Counted from the stretch's first letter, positions 7,507 through 17,699 are shown. The stretch is 47,183 nucleotides of DNA from Acidiferrobacterales bacterium (GCA_022340825.1 JAJDNE010000030.1:1-47183), one strand, 5' to 3'. The notes: generated by a model from the sequence alone, not told the origin. A program made the numbers and translations.

Positions 7507-9357
7507 ATGCTTTTGTTTCGGGTTAGAAAATCAGGCACTGGCGTGGCCATCTGCCTCGCTCTGGTTACTCTTTCTGCTCTCCTGTCCCCGGTCCATGCCG
7601 CGCCCGCCATCGCCCTTGGGTATACGCCCAAATATCCACCCGCGTTCAGTCATTTCAACTACGTCAATCCGAATGCGCCCAAAGGTGGAGAGATTGTCCT
7701 GTCAGGATTTAACACCTTCGACAGCCTCAATCCGTTTGTTTTAAAAGGTGTCGCCGCTGCCGGGCTTGCCGGCCTCGTGTTCGAGCCGTTGATGGTCCAG
7801 AGCGCCGATGAGCCTTACAGCCTTTATGGCCATCTTGCCAACGACATTCAGCTGGCTGCAAACAAGTTATCCGTTACTTTCCGACTCGATCCACGGGCGA
7901 AGTTCTCAGATGGTTCGCCGGTGCTGGCCGAAGACGTGAAAATTTCATTCGATCTGCTCAAGGGTAAAGAAGGACACCCGATGTATCGTTTTTACTGGGC
8001 CGATATCAAGCGTGCTGTGGTGCTGGGCCCTCGACGGATTCGATTCGATTTTGCGCGTGTTAACCCGGAGCTACACCTGATTGCGGCACAGATGATGGTA
8101 TTTTCGCGGCACTGGGTAAGTGGCAAACAGTTTTCGAAATTGAGCAAGGAATTACCCATTGGTAGTGGTCCTTATGTTGTCGATCACTACAAGCTGGGTA
8201 AAAGCATCACCTACCGACGTAGACCGGACTATTGGGCGCGCAATCTCAATACCCGGCGTGGTATGTTTAACTTCGACAAGGTCACCTACAAGTATTACCG
8301 GGATGAAACCGTACAGCTTGAGGCGCTCAAGGCGGGTGAATTCGATTTTGTTCTGGTGAATCATTCCAAGCAGTGGGCACGAGACTACGTTGGCCCACAA
8401 TTTGATTCCGGCCAGATAAAAAAAGATTTACTCAAACATTCCAATAACGCTGGTATGCAGGGCTTCGTGTTCAATACCCGGCGGTCACTATTCAAGGACC
8501 GGCGCGTACGACGCGCATTATCACTGGCATTTGATTTCGCCTGGTCCAACAAGAATCTTTTCTATGACCAGTACGTACGCTGTGACAGTTACTTCAGCAA
8601 TAGCCCGTTGGCCGCCCGCGGATTGCCGACTGGCCGTGAACTGCAGTTGTTAAACCGTTACCGAAGCCAGCTGCCCAAGGAAATATTTACTAAAGAGTGG
8701 CGACCACCGTCTACCGACAAACCGGGTGAATTGCGTGCCAATCTGCGCGAAGCCAAGCAACTGCTGGAGGAGGCCGGATGGCGGGTAAAAGATGGCATAT
8801 TAAAAAACGAAGAGGGGCAGCCATTTGAATTCAGTTTCCTGCTGGCGCAAAAAGGCTTCGAGCGCATCCTGGCACCCTGGGCACATAACCTGAAGAAACT
8901 CGGCATCACGGTTCGCTATCGTACGGTTGACCTCTCGCTATATGAGCGGCGTATGCGAACCTTCGACTTCGATATGATGGTGGCGTCGTTCTCCCAGTCA
9001 CAGTCGCCGGGCAATGAGCTTTTTAATCTGTGGTACTCGACTTCGGCAAAACAGGAAGGCTCAAACAATATTATCGGTATTTCCGATCCGGTGGTGGATG
9101 CACTGATCAAGGCAGTGGTGTACTCCCGTAACCGGGCCGAGCTGGTCGCAGCCACTCGCGCACTGGACCGCGTGCTGCTCTACGGTGAGTACCTGGTGCC
9201 GAACTGGTACATCGATGTGCATCGTGTTGCCTACTGGGACAAGTTCAAATACCCGAAGACATCGCCGCTATATTATGACGCAGAAAGCTGGGTGCTAAGT
9301 AGTTGGTGGGCAAAAAACAACACGTCAAAAATAGTTAATCAGGAGAGCGAACAATAA
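7507..9357 (+). CDS. yejA: ABC transporter substrate-binding protein, family 5 (YejA-like)
   Basis: This is a periplasmic peptide-binding protein of 616 residues from this start. It opens with a positively charged segment and a hydrophobic helix ending in VHAAPA, a Sec signal peptide. GYTPKYPPAFSHFNYVNP and PKGGEIVLSGFNTFDSLNPF follow, the YejA opening of the SBP_bac_5 family; YTKYRRRPDYWA-like and AFDFAWSNKNLFYDQY segments lie further on. The ATG at 7507 has GGAGG touching it (7502-7506), which is too close. A TTG two codons later (7513) stands 6 bases from the same GGAGG, so 7513 may be the true start. The gene heads yejABEF, which in enterics imports peptides and microcin C. The TAATG at 9355-9359 couples it to yejB. 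Confidence 0.9.
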   Translation: MLLFRVRKSGTGVAICLALVTLSALLSPVHAAPAIALGYTPKYPPAFSHFNYVNPNAPKGGEIVLSGFNTFDSLNPFVLKGVAAAGLAGLVFEPLMVQSADEPYSLYGHLANDIQLAANKLSVTFRLDPRAKFSDGSPVLAEDVKISFDLLKGKEGHPMYRFYWADIKRAVVLGPRRIRFDFARVNPELHLIAAQMMVFSRHWVSGKQFSKLSKELPIGSGPYVVDHYKLGKSITYRRRPDYWARNLNTRRGMFNFDKVTYKYYRDETVQLEALKAGEFDFVLVNHSKQWARDYVGPQFDSGQIKKDLLKHSNNAGMQGFVFNTRRSLFKDRRVRRALSLAFDFAWSNKNLFYDQYVRCDSYFSNSPLAARGLPTGRELQLLNRYRSQLPKEIFTKEWRPPSTDKPGELRANLREAKQLLEEAGWRVKDGILKNEEGQPFEFSFLLAQKGFERILAPWAHNLKKLGITVRYRTVDLSLYERRMRTFDFDMMVASFSQSQSPGNELFNLWYSTSAKQEGSNNIIGISDPVVDALIKAVVYSRNRAELVAATRALDRVLLYGEYLVPNWYIDVHRVAYWDKFKYPKTSPLYYDAESWVLSSWWAKNNTSKIVNQESEQ

Positions 9358-10421
9358 TGGGTGCCTATATCCTGAAACGGCTGCTGTTAATGATTCCAAC
9401 ACTGGTTGGCGTCATGCTGGTGACGTTTGTAGTCACCCAGTTCGTCCCGGGCGGACCGGTTGAGCAGCTGGTGCATCAGCTACAGGGTCAGCCCGGTTCC
9501 GGCGCAGGCGCCGCCGAAGCAGCGGGCGGCGCACAACGGCTCTACCGCGGTGATGCCGGGCTGGACAAGGAAAAGCTGGATGAACTCAAGGCGCTTTATG
9601 GTTTTGACAAGCCGCCATGGCAGCGTTTCCTGGGAATGATGAGTCACTATGCAGTTTTTGATTTCGGCGAAAGTTTTTTTCACCAGCGCTCAGTGATTGA
9701 ACTGATAATCGACAAAATGCCGGTGTCGGCAAGTCTCGGTCTCTGGACCTTCCTGATTGTCTATCTTACTTGTATCCCGCTTGGTGTTGCCAAGGCCGTG
9801 CGGGATGGGTCGACGTTTGATGTGGTGAGCAGCACGATCATTCTTGTTGGCTATGCCATTCCTGGTTTTGTGCTAGGTATTTTCCTGCTGGTACTTCTGG
9901 GCGGTGGCAGCTTCTGGGATGTGTTCCCGTTACGCGGATTGACGTCGGACAACTGGTCAGAACTAGGCTGGTGGGGCAAGATCACCGATTACGCCTGGCA
10001 CGTCACGCTGCCGGTGATATCGCTTGTGGTCGGCAGCTTCGCGGTGATGACGATGCTCACCAAGAACAGCTTTATTGAAGAGATCAGAAAGCAGTACGTG
10101 CTGACCGCCCGCGCCAAGGGGCTGACAGAAAACGGCGTGCTCTATGGCCATGTTTTTCGCAACGCCATGATCCCGTTAGTGACAAACTTTCCGGCCGCTT
10201 TTATCGGCGCATTCTTTGCTGGCAGTATCCTGATTGAAAGTATTTTCTCCCTCGACGGGCTGGGCCTGCTGGCGTACGAGTCGATTTTGAAGCGCGATTA
10301 TCCCGTTGTACTGGGTTCCCTTTATCTGTTCACCCTGATTGGTCTGTTTGCCAAATTGATTACCGATATCAGTTATGTGCTGGTGGACCCGCGTATTCAG
10401 TTTGAGTCGGTTTCAAAATGA
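9357..10421 (+). CDS. yejB: ABC transporter permease, YejB-like
   Basis: At 354 residues this is an inner-membrane permease of the dipeptide/oligopeptide (BPD_transp_1) type. It begins MGAYILKRLLLMIPTLVGV, the usual N-terminal helix of DppB/YejB proteins. A periplasmic loop at about 45-80 is rich in Gly and Ala. The coupling (EAA) motif is seen as TARAKGLTENGVLYGHVFRNAM near 250-270, which contacts the ATPase. Its start codon overlaps the yejA stop by one base and its end overlaps the yejE start by four bases, so the operon is tightly coupled. It forms the channel together with YejE. Confidence 0.95.
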   Translation: MGAYILKRLLLMIPTLVGVMLVTFVVTQFVPGGPVEQLVHQLQGQPGSGAGAAEAAGGAQRLYRGDAGLDKEKLDELKALYGFDKPPWQRFLGMMSHYAVFDFGESFFHQRSVIELIIDKMPVSASLGLWTFLIVYLTCIPLGVAKAVRDGSTFDVVSSTIILVGYAIPGFVLGIFLLVLLGGGSFWDVFPLRGLTSDNWSELGWWGKITDYAWHVTLPVISLVVGSFAVMTMLTKNSFIEEIRKQYVLTARAKGLTENGVLYGHVFRNAMIPLVTNFPAAFIGAFFAGSILIESIFSLDGLGLLAYESILKRDYPVVLGSLYLFTLIGLFAKLITDISYVLVDPRIQFESVSK

Positions 10422-11479
10422 TTGATCAGACGGTGACAGAAAACGCTAAGCCGACAACGGCCCGGTTGACGCCCGGGGGCCGTGCCTGGCGCCGGTTTCG
10501 CGAGAACAAGCGCGGATATGTCAGCCTCTGGATCTTTGTGGTGTTGTTCGTGCTGAGCCTGTTTGCTGAAGCGCTCAGCAACGACAAACCGTTGATCGTG
10601 CATTTCCAGGGCGATTATTATTTCCCTCTCGTCAAAAGTTATCCCGAGAGTTTTTGGGGTGGCGACTTTGAAACAGAAGCAGACTATAGCGATCCCTATG
10701 TGCGCCACCTGTTGTCGAAAGGTGACAACTGGGTTGTGTTTCCACCCAATCCTTATCGATATGACACCATCAATTATTACACCAGCCAGCCGAATCCAGC
10801 GCCTCCTTCGGGTAACAATCTGCTGGGCACTGATGACCGGGGCAGGGATGTATTGGCGCGACTGATCTACGGTTTCCGTCTGTCTGTGATTTTTGCTGCC
10901 GTGTTGACCGTAATCGGTGTTGCCCTCGGCGTATTTGCCGGTTCGTTGCAGGGATACTTTGGCGGTCGACTGGACTTGTTTGCACAGCGACTCATAGAGA
11001 TCTGGGGCTCGATGCCCGAGCTGTACTTACTGATTATTTTTGCCTCGCTGTTTGAGCCCGGCATCTTATTACTCATTGTTTTATTGTCATTGTTTGGCTG
11101 GATGGGGCTGGCGGACTATGTTCGTGCCGAATTCCTTCGTGGCCGCAATATGGACTATGTGAAGGCGGCGAAGGCAATGGGCGTGTCCAATCGCTCCATC
11201 ATGTTTCATCATCTGCTCCCCAACAGCCTGACACCGGTAATTACGTTCCTGCCGTTCCGTGTCTCGGGCGCAATTCTCGCGCTGACCAGCCTCGATTACC
11301 TGGGATTGGGTGTGCCACCAACAACACCAAGCCTTGGTGAATTGTTGTCGCAGGGGAAAGAAAACATCGAAGCGTGGTGGCTGTCGATGACAACATTTGC
11401 CGTATTGGTCGGCACGCTGTTGCTGCTAATTTTTATTGGTGAAGCCTTGCGCGAAGCCCTCGACCCGAGACGCGGATAG
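10418..11479 (+). CDS. yejE: ABC transporter permease, YejE-like
   Basis: At 353 residues this is the second permease of the Yej importer. After an N-terminal cytoplasmic segment with the OppC-type RRFRENKRGYVSLWIF stretch come a first helix and a long periplasmic loop (about 60-130). The LLGTDDRGRDVLARLIYG segment, typical of OppC/YejE proteins, follows at about 137-154. An EAA-like coupling segment (YVKAAKAMGVSNRSIMFHHL) lies near 246-265. It overlaps yejB by four bases (ATGA) and is followed 3 bases later by yejF. Confidence 0.95.
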   Translation: MIDQTVTENAKPTTARLTPGGRAWRRFRENKRGYVSLWIFVVLFVLSLFAEALSNDKPLIVHFQGDYYFPLVKSYPESFWGGDFETEADYSDPYVRHLLSKGDNWVVFPPNPYRYDTINYYTSQPNPAPPSGNNLLGTDDRGRDVLARLIYGFRLSVIFAAVLTVIGVALGVFAGSLQGYFGGRLDLFAQRLIEIWGSMPELYLLIIFASLFEPGILLLIVLLSLFGWMGLADYVRAEFLRGRNMDYVKAAKAMGVSNRSIMFHHLLPNSLTPVITFLPFRVSGAILALTSLDYLGLGVPPTTPSLGELLSQGKENIEAWWLSMTTFAVLVGTLLLLIFIGEALREALDPRRG

Positions 11480-11482
11480 TCC

Positions 11483-13102
11483 ATGAGCGGAAATCTGATC
11501 AGCATTGACGATCTGTCAATCGCCTTCGGGCGCGACGATGAACTGACCGAGGTGGTGCACAACGTCAGCTTCGGGATTGCTGCCGGTGAAAAGCTGGCGC
11601 TTGTCGGTGAATCTGGCTCGGGAAAATCAGTCACCGCATTGTCGATTCTGGGCCTGCATGATCGCAGCCAGAGTCGATATCCCAGCGGCAAGATAATGTT
11701 TGAAAATCGCGACCTACTGGCGCTAGGAGAGGGCGAGTTGCGCTCCGTTCGCGGTGCCGATATCGCCATGATCTTTCAGGAACCGATGACCGCGCTAAAC
11801 CCGGTATATCCCGTGGGTAAGCAGTTAATAGAACCGTTGATTGTTCACCGAAACATGGAAAAGGTTACTGCACGCAAGCGCATGATCGAGCTGCTTGACC
11901 GCACCGGCATCAAGGAACCGCACAAACGGATTGATGCCTACCCGCACATGCTCTCTGGTGGGCAACGCCAGCGCGTGATGATTGCCATGGCATTGGCTTG
12001 TAATCCGAAGCTTCTCATTGCCGATGAGCCGACCACGGCGCTGGATGTCACCATTCAGGTGCAGATTCTGGAACTGCTCGAGGATATTCAGCAGGAGTTT
12101 GGCATGGCCGTGCTGATGATTACACATGATTTGAACATGGTGCGACGATTTGCCCAGCGTGTTTGCGTTATGCAAAACGGTAAGCTGGTCGAGACCGCAG
12201 CCATTGAACCACTATTTGAGAGTCCTCAGCACCCTTACACAAAACAACTGCTGGCAAGTCAGCCGCAACGCATTGTTGAGGCAATATCCGAAACGGAATT
12301 GCAGCAACGCAGGACCATCATCGAGTCCGATAGCCTCAAGTGTTATTTCCCGATAAAGGCGGGTTTTTTCCAACGCCAGATCGGCGAGGTCAAAGCGGTT
12401 GATGAAATATCCATCAACTTGCATAAAGGCGAGACACTCGGCATCGTCGGCGAATCAGGTTCCGGCAAGACAACGCTGGGAATGTGTTTGTTGCGGTTGC
12501 AATCCTGTGAAGGCGGCATCCGGTTTCAGGGTAAGGATATTCAGCAATTAAGCGAACGCGACATGCGGCCCGTTCGACGCCACATGCAGGTGGTGTTCCA
12601 GGACCCGTTTTCGTCCTTGTCGCCGCGTATGACCATTGAGCAAATACTTGGTGAAGGCCTGCGTATTCATTTTCCAGATCTCGATACCGGTGCCCGACGT
12701 GAAAAGATTGTCTCGGTACTTAACGAAGTGGATCTGGAAGAAGACATGCTCTGGCGCTACCCGCATGAGTTTTCCGGCGGACAACGGCAGCGTATTGCCA
12801 TTGCGCGTGCCGTAGTGCTGGAGCCGGATTTGATGCTGCTGGACGAACCAACCAGCGCGCTGGATGTATCCGTACAAAAGCAGGTGCTCGATTTACTGGC
12901 CCGTTTACAAAAGACTCACGGCATCGCCTACCTGTTTATAACCCACGACCTGAATGTCATTCGCGCCATGGCACACCGAGTTCTAGTGATGCGGGGAGGG
13001 CGCGTGATAGAGAGCGGTGATACCGAATCACTGTTTACTGCGCCACAACAGGAATACACACGCACGCTGCTGAGCGCGTCACTGTTTACTCAAAACCAGT
13101 AG
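11483..13102 (+). CDS. yejF: ABC transporter ATP-binding protein with two ATPase domains, YejF-like
   Basis: This 539-residue protein carries two complete ABC ATPase domains in one chain, as in E. coli YejF. The first has Walker A GESGSGKS at 42-49 and signature LSGGQRQRV near 154. The second has Walker A GESGSGKT at about 323-330 and signature FSGGQRQRI near 430. Each domain also shows Walker B ([12 protein letters not shown] and [12 protein letters not shown]) and an ITHDLN switch region. It powers uptake through YejB/YejE from the cytoplasmic side. The gene closes the operon; its stop lies 7 bases from the convergent mltD stop, with no visible terminator between them. Confidence 0.96.
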   Translation: MSGNLISIDDLSIAFGRDDELTEVVHNVSFGIAAGEKLALVGESGSGKSVTALSILGLHDRSQSRYPSGKIMFENRDLLALGEGELRSVRGADIAMIFQEPMTALNPVYPVGKQLIEPLIVHRNMEKVTARKRMIELLDRTGIKEPHKRIDAYPHMLSGGQRQRVMIAMALACNPKLLIADEPTTALDVTIQVQILELLEDIQQEFGMAVLMITHDLNMVRRFAQRVCVMQNGKLVETAAIEPLFESPQHPYTKQLLASQPQRIVEAISETELQQRRTIIESDSLKCYFPIKAGFFQRQIGEVKAVDEISINLHKGETLGIVGESGSGKTTLGMCLLRLQSCEGGIRFQGKDIQQLSERDMRPVRRHMQVVFQDPFSSLSPRMTIEQILGEGLRIHFPDLDTGARREKIVSVLNEVDLEEDMLWRYPHEFSGGQRQRIAIARAVVLEPDLMLLDEPTSALDVSVQKQVLDLLARLQKTHGIAYLFITHDLNVIRAMAHRVLVMRGGRVIESGDTESLFTAPQQEYTRTLLSASLFTQNQ

Positions 13103-13109
13103 ATAACAA

Positions 13110-14573
13110 TCAGGTGTTGGGGTGATTCGAGGTGTTTGATGCCGAAGGCGCCAGTTCCGGTTTTACCCAGACACTGATTTTCTGACCCGGATGTAAAAGG
13201 CTGCGGCGATGCAGGCCATTCCATCCGGCAAGCTGATAAATATAAACGTTATAACGGACTGCGATACCCCACAAGGTATCGCCTGCACGCACCTGGTGTA
13301 CCAGTTTCACATGATTTTCTGGTGGCGCAACGCGACGCGGCTTGCGGTAAACAGGTTTGGTGACGTTCCCGTCACGGGCGGTCATGCGTTGAGCAGATAC
13401 CGGGATCAATAAATCACTACCGGCTCGAATGTTAGAGCTACGCAAACCGTTAGCCCGTTTGATCGCGGGAACGCTGACCCCGTAACGCCGGGCAATGGTG
13501 CTCAGTGCATCACCGTGACGTACACGATGACGTTGCCAGCGTATGCGATTCTTTTCTGGAAGATTTTCCAGCGCCTCCAGCAGGATGTCTCTGCGTTCTT
13601 TTGGCACCAGAAGATAATGCGGGCCTTCCGGTGCGGTGGCGCGTCGTTTGAAACCCGGATTGATGTCGTACAGGTCACCGAGACTGATGTTGGCCATTTT
13701 GGCAACGATGCCGAGATCGATCTGGGAGCCGACCTCGACCTTGGCAAAATAAGGTTCGTTATCGATTGGCTGCAACTGAATTCCGTATTTTTCAGGGTTG
13801 GCGACAATCTTGGCCATGGCCACCAGTTTCGGCACGTAATTCAGCGTCTCGGGCTTGAGTGTTCGCAGGTTCTGATACTCCGTGGAGCGTCCACGACGGC
13901 GATTGTATTCAATGGCATTCATCACCCGGCGCTCACCGGCATTATAGGCGGCGAGTGCAAGATGCCAGTTGCCATCAAAATCGTTGTTCAACTTTTCTAG
14001 ATAATCGAGCGCAGCCTGTGTGGCTTCAACTACGTTGCGGCGGCCGTCGTACCACCAGTTGCGGTCCAGACCGTAGTGCCGACCGGTGGACGGGATAAAC
14101 TGCCACAAGCCAGCGGCACTTGCGCGGGAATAGGCGTGCGGTTTGAAGGCACTCTCAATGGCCGGTAACAGTGCAATTTCGGTTGGCAAATTACGCTTTT
14201 CTACCTCATCAACGATGTAATACAGATAGAGGCGGGCGCGTTGTACCATGCGTTCCATGTAGGCCGGATTCTGGCTAAACCATTTCTCATGGCGCTCAAC
14301 CAGCGGACTGTCCAGGGGTTCGAGGCCATATCCTGCACGAACACGGTCCCACAGGCTGTCAAAGCGTTCGGGAATTGCGGCGGAAACCTGATGCGCTGAT
14401 GTTGCCGGATCGGCGTTCTGCTCAAGGGCAGCGTTACTGGACGTAGAGGTGTGGTTGGTTGCGCAACCGGCGATTAGTAGAGATACAGACAGGGAAACTA
14501 ATCCCCGAGCCAGTAAACGGCGCGCGCTCACGACCTCGGGTGACCCGAATTTCTTATTATTAAAAACCAACAT
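13110..14573 (-). CDS. mltD: membrane-bound lytic murein transglycosylase, MltD-like, with two LysM domains
   Basis: This lipoprotein of 487 residues cleaves the peptidoglycan glycan strand. The N-terminus has a hydrophobic helix ending in LIAGC, so Cys37 is the predicted lipidated residue. The SLT domain covers about 120-250: catalytic Glu140 lies in LPAIESAFKPHAYS, followed by AAGLWQFIPSTGRHYGL and ALAAYNAGERRV. Two LysM repeats, about 345-390 and 430-475, each with a GD.L..IA..Y.V core, bind glycan. E. coli MltD has a similar architecture and the same neighbour, gloB. Here gloB precedes it by 45 bases on the same strand, so they are probably cotranscribed. Confidence 0.93.
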   Translation of the reverse strand: MLVFNNKKFGSPEVVSARRLLARGLVSLSVSLLIAGCATNHTSTSSNAALEQNADPATSAHQVSAAIPERFDSLWDRVRAGYGLEPLDSPLVERHEKWFSQNPAYMERMVQRARLYLYYIVDEVEKRNLPTEIALLPAIESAFKPHAYSRASAAGLWQFIPSTGRHYGLDRNWWYDGRRNVVEATQAALDYLEKLNNDFDGNWHLALAAYNAGERRVMNAIEYNRRRGRSTEYQNLRTLKPETLNYVPKLVAMAKIVANPEKYGIQLQPIDNEPYFAKVEVGSQIDLGIVAKMANISLGDLYDINPGFKRRATAPEGPHYLLVPKERRDILLEALENLPEKNRIRWQRHRVRHGDALSTIARRYGVSVPAIKRANGLRSSNIRAGSDLLIPVSAQRMTARDGNVTKPVYRKPRRVAPPENHVKLVHQVRAGDTLWGIAVRYNVYIYQLAGWNGLHRRSLLHPGQKISVWVKPELAPSASNTSNHPNT

Positions 14574-14618
14574 ACAGTTCTCATGTTATGTAGAGTCTCA
14601 GGACTCGTCAACCGCAGA

Positions 14619-15413
14619 CTATCCGCGGAAATGGTCCTTCCAGCGTCTTATCTCGGTAAATGTAGCCAGCGGATCGGCCAGCGTGTGCCCTACGTGGGCC
14701 TCGGCAGCCTGCTTCACCCCGGGTAACGACGAGCGCAGAAACGGATTTATCTGCTTTTCAATGCCGATTCGGCTTGGGAGCGTCGGGGTGTTTAGTTGGC
14801 GCTGCGCTGTTACTTCGTTGATTTTTTGTAACACCGCCCGGTTGTCTGGCTCAACGGTGGAGGCGAATCGCAAGTTGGCCGCGGTGTACTCGTGCGCGCA
14901 GTAGACCAGGGTATCTTCTGGTAATGCTGCCAGGCGACTGAGCGAATCCAGCATTTGTTCCGCGGTGCCCTCGAACAACCGGCCGCACCCCGCAGAGAAA
15001 AGCGTATCGCCACAAAACAGTAAACCAGGCGAGTAATAGGCGATATGTCCGCGGGTATGACCGGGTACAGCCATGACGGTGAATTCCAGGCCCAGCACCG
15101 GGAATGTCAGGTGATCACCATCGTCTAGCGGGTGGGTGACTGCCGAAATACTTTCCGCGCGGGGGCCGTAAACCGGGATGTTGAATTCCCTGGCCAGTGC
15201 AGCTGCGCCGCCAACATGATCGCCGTGATGATGTGTGCACAAAATTGCTATTGGCGCCAAATTGTCCCGGGCGACTTTTTCCAACACCGGGTCTTCATCG
15301 CCGGGGTCGACGATTATCGTCGGTCGTTGTGATTCGTTATTCGGTTGGTCCAGCGCGACCAGCCAGATGTAGTTGTCCTCAAAGGCGTCGGCGTGTAAAA
15401 CAGAGCATCCCAT
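14619..15413 (-). CDS. gloB: hydroxyacylglutathione hydrolase (glyoxalase II)
   Basis: This cytoplasmic metallo-beta-lactamase-fold enzyme hydrolyses S-lactoylglutathione to lactate and glutathione, the second step of methylglyoxal detoxification. From the ATG at 15413 the protein has 264 residues, close to the usual 250-260. The metal motif THHHGDH gives His61, His63, Asp65 and His66; PGHTRGHIAYY and FCGDTLFSAGCGRLFEG supply further ligands. An upstream start 45 bases earlier would add a non-family N-terminus and is rejected. Its start codon lies only 23 bases from the start of the divergent methyltransferase, so its promoter must lie within that coding region. Confidence 0.95.
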   Translation of the reverse strand: MGCSVLHADAFEDNYIWLVALDQPNNESQRPTIIVDPGDEDPVLEKVARDNLAPIAILCTHHHGDHVGGAAALAREFNIPVYGPRAESISAVTHPLDDGDHLTFPVLGLEFTVMAVPGHTRGHIAYYSPGLLFCGDTLFSAGCGRLFEGTAEQMLDSLSRLAALPEDTLVYCAHEYTAANLRFASTVEPDNRAVLQKINEVTAQRQLNTPTLPSRIGIEKQINPFLRSSLPGVKQAAEAHVGHTLADPLATFTEIRRWKDHFRG

Positions 15414-15436
15414 GATTTCTAGTGTGTTCTGACCGC

Positions 15437-16237
15437 ATGACCGAGTCAACGTCGCCATTGAACATGACCGTCGAGTTGAGGCAACAGGTATTCGCCTGGT
15501 TTAAGCAACCCTTGGCGAGGTCGTTGCTTGCCTGTGAGGCGGAGAGGCTGCGCGCGCTATTACCGGGATTGTACGCCAGTAATGTGTTGCAACTGGGGCC
15601 GATGGGCGGTATCGATTTGTTCGAATCCTGCAATGCACCGCAACGTATTCTGCTGGATACGGCTCCTGGATCCCGTGATTGTAGTGTCCAGGCCCTGCCT
15701 GAGAATCTGCCGTTCGAACACAACAGTATCGACATGGTATTGCTTCCTCACACCCTTGATTTTTGCGTGGATCCACACCGAGTATTGCGTGAAGTTGAGC
15801 GCGTGCTTATGCCAGAGAGCCATGTGGTCATACTGGGATTCAATCCCTATAGCTTTTGGGGACTTAAACGCTGCCTGATTCGTCGCGGCCGTCGAAAGGC
15901 ACCATGGAACGGGCACTTTATCAGCCTTCATCGCATGAAGGACTGGTTAAAGCTGCTGCAATTCGAGGTCACCCACGGCAGCATGATGTATTACCGACCG
16001 CCGGTACAGAAAACCTCATCACTGGACCGGTTGCGCCTGCTCGACAAGATTGGTGATCGCTGGTGGCCGATGATGGGCGGAGCTTATCTACTCGTCGCCA
16101 AAAAGCGTGTGGAAGGTATGACGCCGATTCAGCCGCGCTGGAAGCTAAGTGTCGTGCGTTCCAACGGTGCTGCGCCTGAAGCCGCGACCCGGGGAATTGC
16201 CGCAAAACAGCCAGACAGGAAAAGTGCTCTTGGCTGA
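15437..16237 (+). CDS. yafS: SAM-dependent methyltransferase, YafS-like
   Basis: This 266-residue class I methyltransferase of unknown substrate lies at the position that yafS holds in E. coli, between gloB and rnhA. Motif I is loose ([12 protein letters not shown]). The later motifs are clear: [19 protein letters not shown] resembles the usual post-II region, and [27 protein letters not shown] is the motif III region of the Methyltransf_11 family. The start at 15437 was preferred to one 15 bases upstream; a further ATG at 15464 is also possible because no good ribosome site separates them. Its last 14 bases overlap rnhA, and the Lys-rich C-terminal tail is not conserved in character. Confidence 0.82.
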   Translation: MTESTSPLNMTVELRQQVFAWFKQPLARSLLACEAERLRALLPGLYASNVLQLGPMGGIDLFESCNAPQRILLDTAPGSRDCSVQALPENLPFEHNSIDMVLLPHTLDFCVDPHRVLREVERVLMPESHVVILGFNPYSFWGLKRCLIRRGRRKAPWNGHFISLHRMKDWLKLLQFEVTHGSMMYYRPPVQKTSSLDRLRLLDKIGDRWWPMMGGAYLLVAKKRVEGMTPIQPRWKLSVVRSNGAAPEAATRGIAAKQPDRKSALG

Positions 16238-16667
16238 AGTCGAAGCCTTTACTGACGGCGCCTGTCGCGGGAATCCTGGTCCGGGAGGTTGGGGTGTTTT
16301 GTTGCGTTCTGGCAATAACGAAAAAGAATTGTACGGGGGCGAGGCTGATACGACGAATAACCGAATGGAGTTAATGGCCGCAATCATGGCACTGGAATCA
16401 CTTAATCGTGCGTGCAAGGTGAAAGTGACGACCGATTCTGTCTATGTCAAGAATGGTATCAGTAGCTGGATTGACAACTGGAAGCGCAATGGCTGGAAAA
16501 CATCCAACAAGAAGCCGGTAAAAAATATCGATCTTTGGCAACGGTTGGACAAAGCAGTGCAGGATCACAAGGTGGAATGGCATTGGGTCAAGGGCCATGC
16601 GGGCCACGAAGAAAATGAGCGCGCAGATCAATTGGCCAATCGTGGAATTGATGAATTGCAAAGTTAG
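16224..16667 (+). CDS. rnhA: ribonuclease HI
   Basis: RNase HI degrades the RNA strand of RNA-DNA hybrids such as Okazaki primers and R-loops. From this GTG the protein has 147 residues, the usual 145-155. All four catalytic acids are present: Asp11 ([14 protein letters not shown]), Glu49 ([10 protein letters not shown]), Asp71 (TTDSVYV) and Asp135 (NERADQLA). HWVKGHAGH at about 120-128 holds the conserved His. The start is uncertain: AGGAAAA at 16217-16223 stands 3 bases before the GTG at 16224 and 9 bases before a TTG at 16230, and both give a family-like N-terminus. Either start overlaps the end of the methyltransferase gene, implying coupled translation. Confidence 0.95.
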   Translation: MLLAEVEAFTDGACRGNPGPGGWGVLLRSGNNEKELYGGEADTTNNRMELMAAIMALESLNRACKVKVTTDSVYVKNGISSWIDNWKRNGWKTSNKKPVKNIDLWQRLDKAVQDHKVEWHWVKGHAGHEENERADQLANRGIDELQS

Positions 16668-16738
16668 CGGCACAAAGTAAACATTGCATTGTTGCCAGCC
16701 CATATTAAACCGACGTACTAAACAAATAGACAAATCCC

Positions 16739-17461
16739 ATGACTCGACAAGTCGTACTAGATACAGAAACCACGGGACTCGACCCGCAGTTAGGCCACCG
16801 TATTATTGAAATCGGTTGCGTCGAGTTGGTGAATCGCAAATTAACCGGCAATGTCTTTCATCAGTACATTAATCCCGAGAGGGAGATTGACCAGGGCGCT
16901 ATCGAGGTGCACGGCATTACCAATGAATCACTGGTAGACAAGCCAAAGTTTCAGGATGTTGCTGAAGATTTTCTGGAATACGTAAAAGGTGCAGAGTTGA
17001 TTATTCACAACGCACCGTTCGATGTTGGTTTTATCAACCACGAATTCAAGCAACTGAAAGGGTTTTCAGGTGGCGTCATTGAATCCTACTGCGCTGTGAT
17101 CGATACGTTAAAGATGGCGCGCAAGATGCATCCTGGCCAGAAGAATGATCTCGATTCGTTGTGCCGACGATACAGCGTCGACAATACTCAGCGCACCCTT
17201 CATGGCGCGTTGCTCGATGCCGAAATCCTGGCCGATGTCTATCTGTTAATGACTGGCGGCCAAACCGGTTTGTTTGAAGAAGGCCGTTCCGGTGACCAGG
17301 CAAATGCGGCAGAGCAGATTCGTCGACTGTCGTCGGACCGGTCTCCGCTACCGATAATACTGCCAACCGCCGAAGAACTGGCTGCACATCAGCAGTGGGT
17401 TGACGATCTGGATTCCGCAGGTGAGGGCGACTCGCTGTGGGCACAGATCGAAACAAATTAG
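16739..17461 (+). CDS. dnaQ: DNA polymerase III epsilon subunit (3'-5' proofreading exonuclease)
   Basis: At 240 residues this matches the E. coli protein (243). It is a DEDDh exonuclease: Asp8 and Glu10 in VLDTETTGLD, Asp95 in HNAPFDVGFIN, His155 and Asp160 in RTLHGALLDAEILADVY. It proofreads within the polymerase III core. The C-terminal segment LPTAEELAAHQQWVDDLD, after a flexible stretch, corresponds to the part that binds the alpha subunit. It follows rnhA on the same strand after 71 bases; in E. coli the pair diverge, so orientation here differs. About 240 bases without a gene follow. Confidence 0.96.
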   Translation: MTRQVVLDTETTGLDPQLGHRIIEIGCVELVNRKLTGNVFHQYINPEREIDQGAIEVHGITNESLVDKPKFQDVAEDFLEYVKGAELIIHNAPFDVGFINHEFKQLKGFSGGVIESYCAVIDTLKMARKMHPGQKNDLDSLCRRYSVDNTQRTLHGALLDAEILADVYLLMTGGQTGLFEEGRSGDQANAAEQIRRLSSDRSPLPIILPTAEELAAHQQWVDDLDSAGEGDSLWAQIETN

Positions 17462-17699
17462 CCAGTTTTTAGCGTGATAGTAGATTCCCCTTGGTTTATC
17501 TCCGGGAAACCTGTATCTGCGATCTAAATAATCATTAATATAAACAATTAGTTATAACTATTCTTTGCCGCATTTGTGCGCAAGCCTTGCGGTCGGCGGT
17601 CGGCTGGCTAAATTACTAGCAGGTGATATTCTAAATTAATAAGGGTGGGGCGGATTCTGCCGTCTCGAAAAAAAAAGTAGTCAAGGAGATATCTGGATA

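Noticed and set aside
15422-15436. Five-codon longer start of the yafS-like methyltransferase
   Set aside because: No ribosome site, and it would bring the divergent gloB start even closer; ATG 15437 is the simpler choice.
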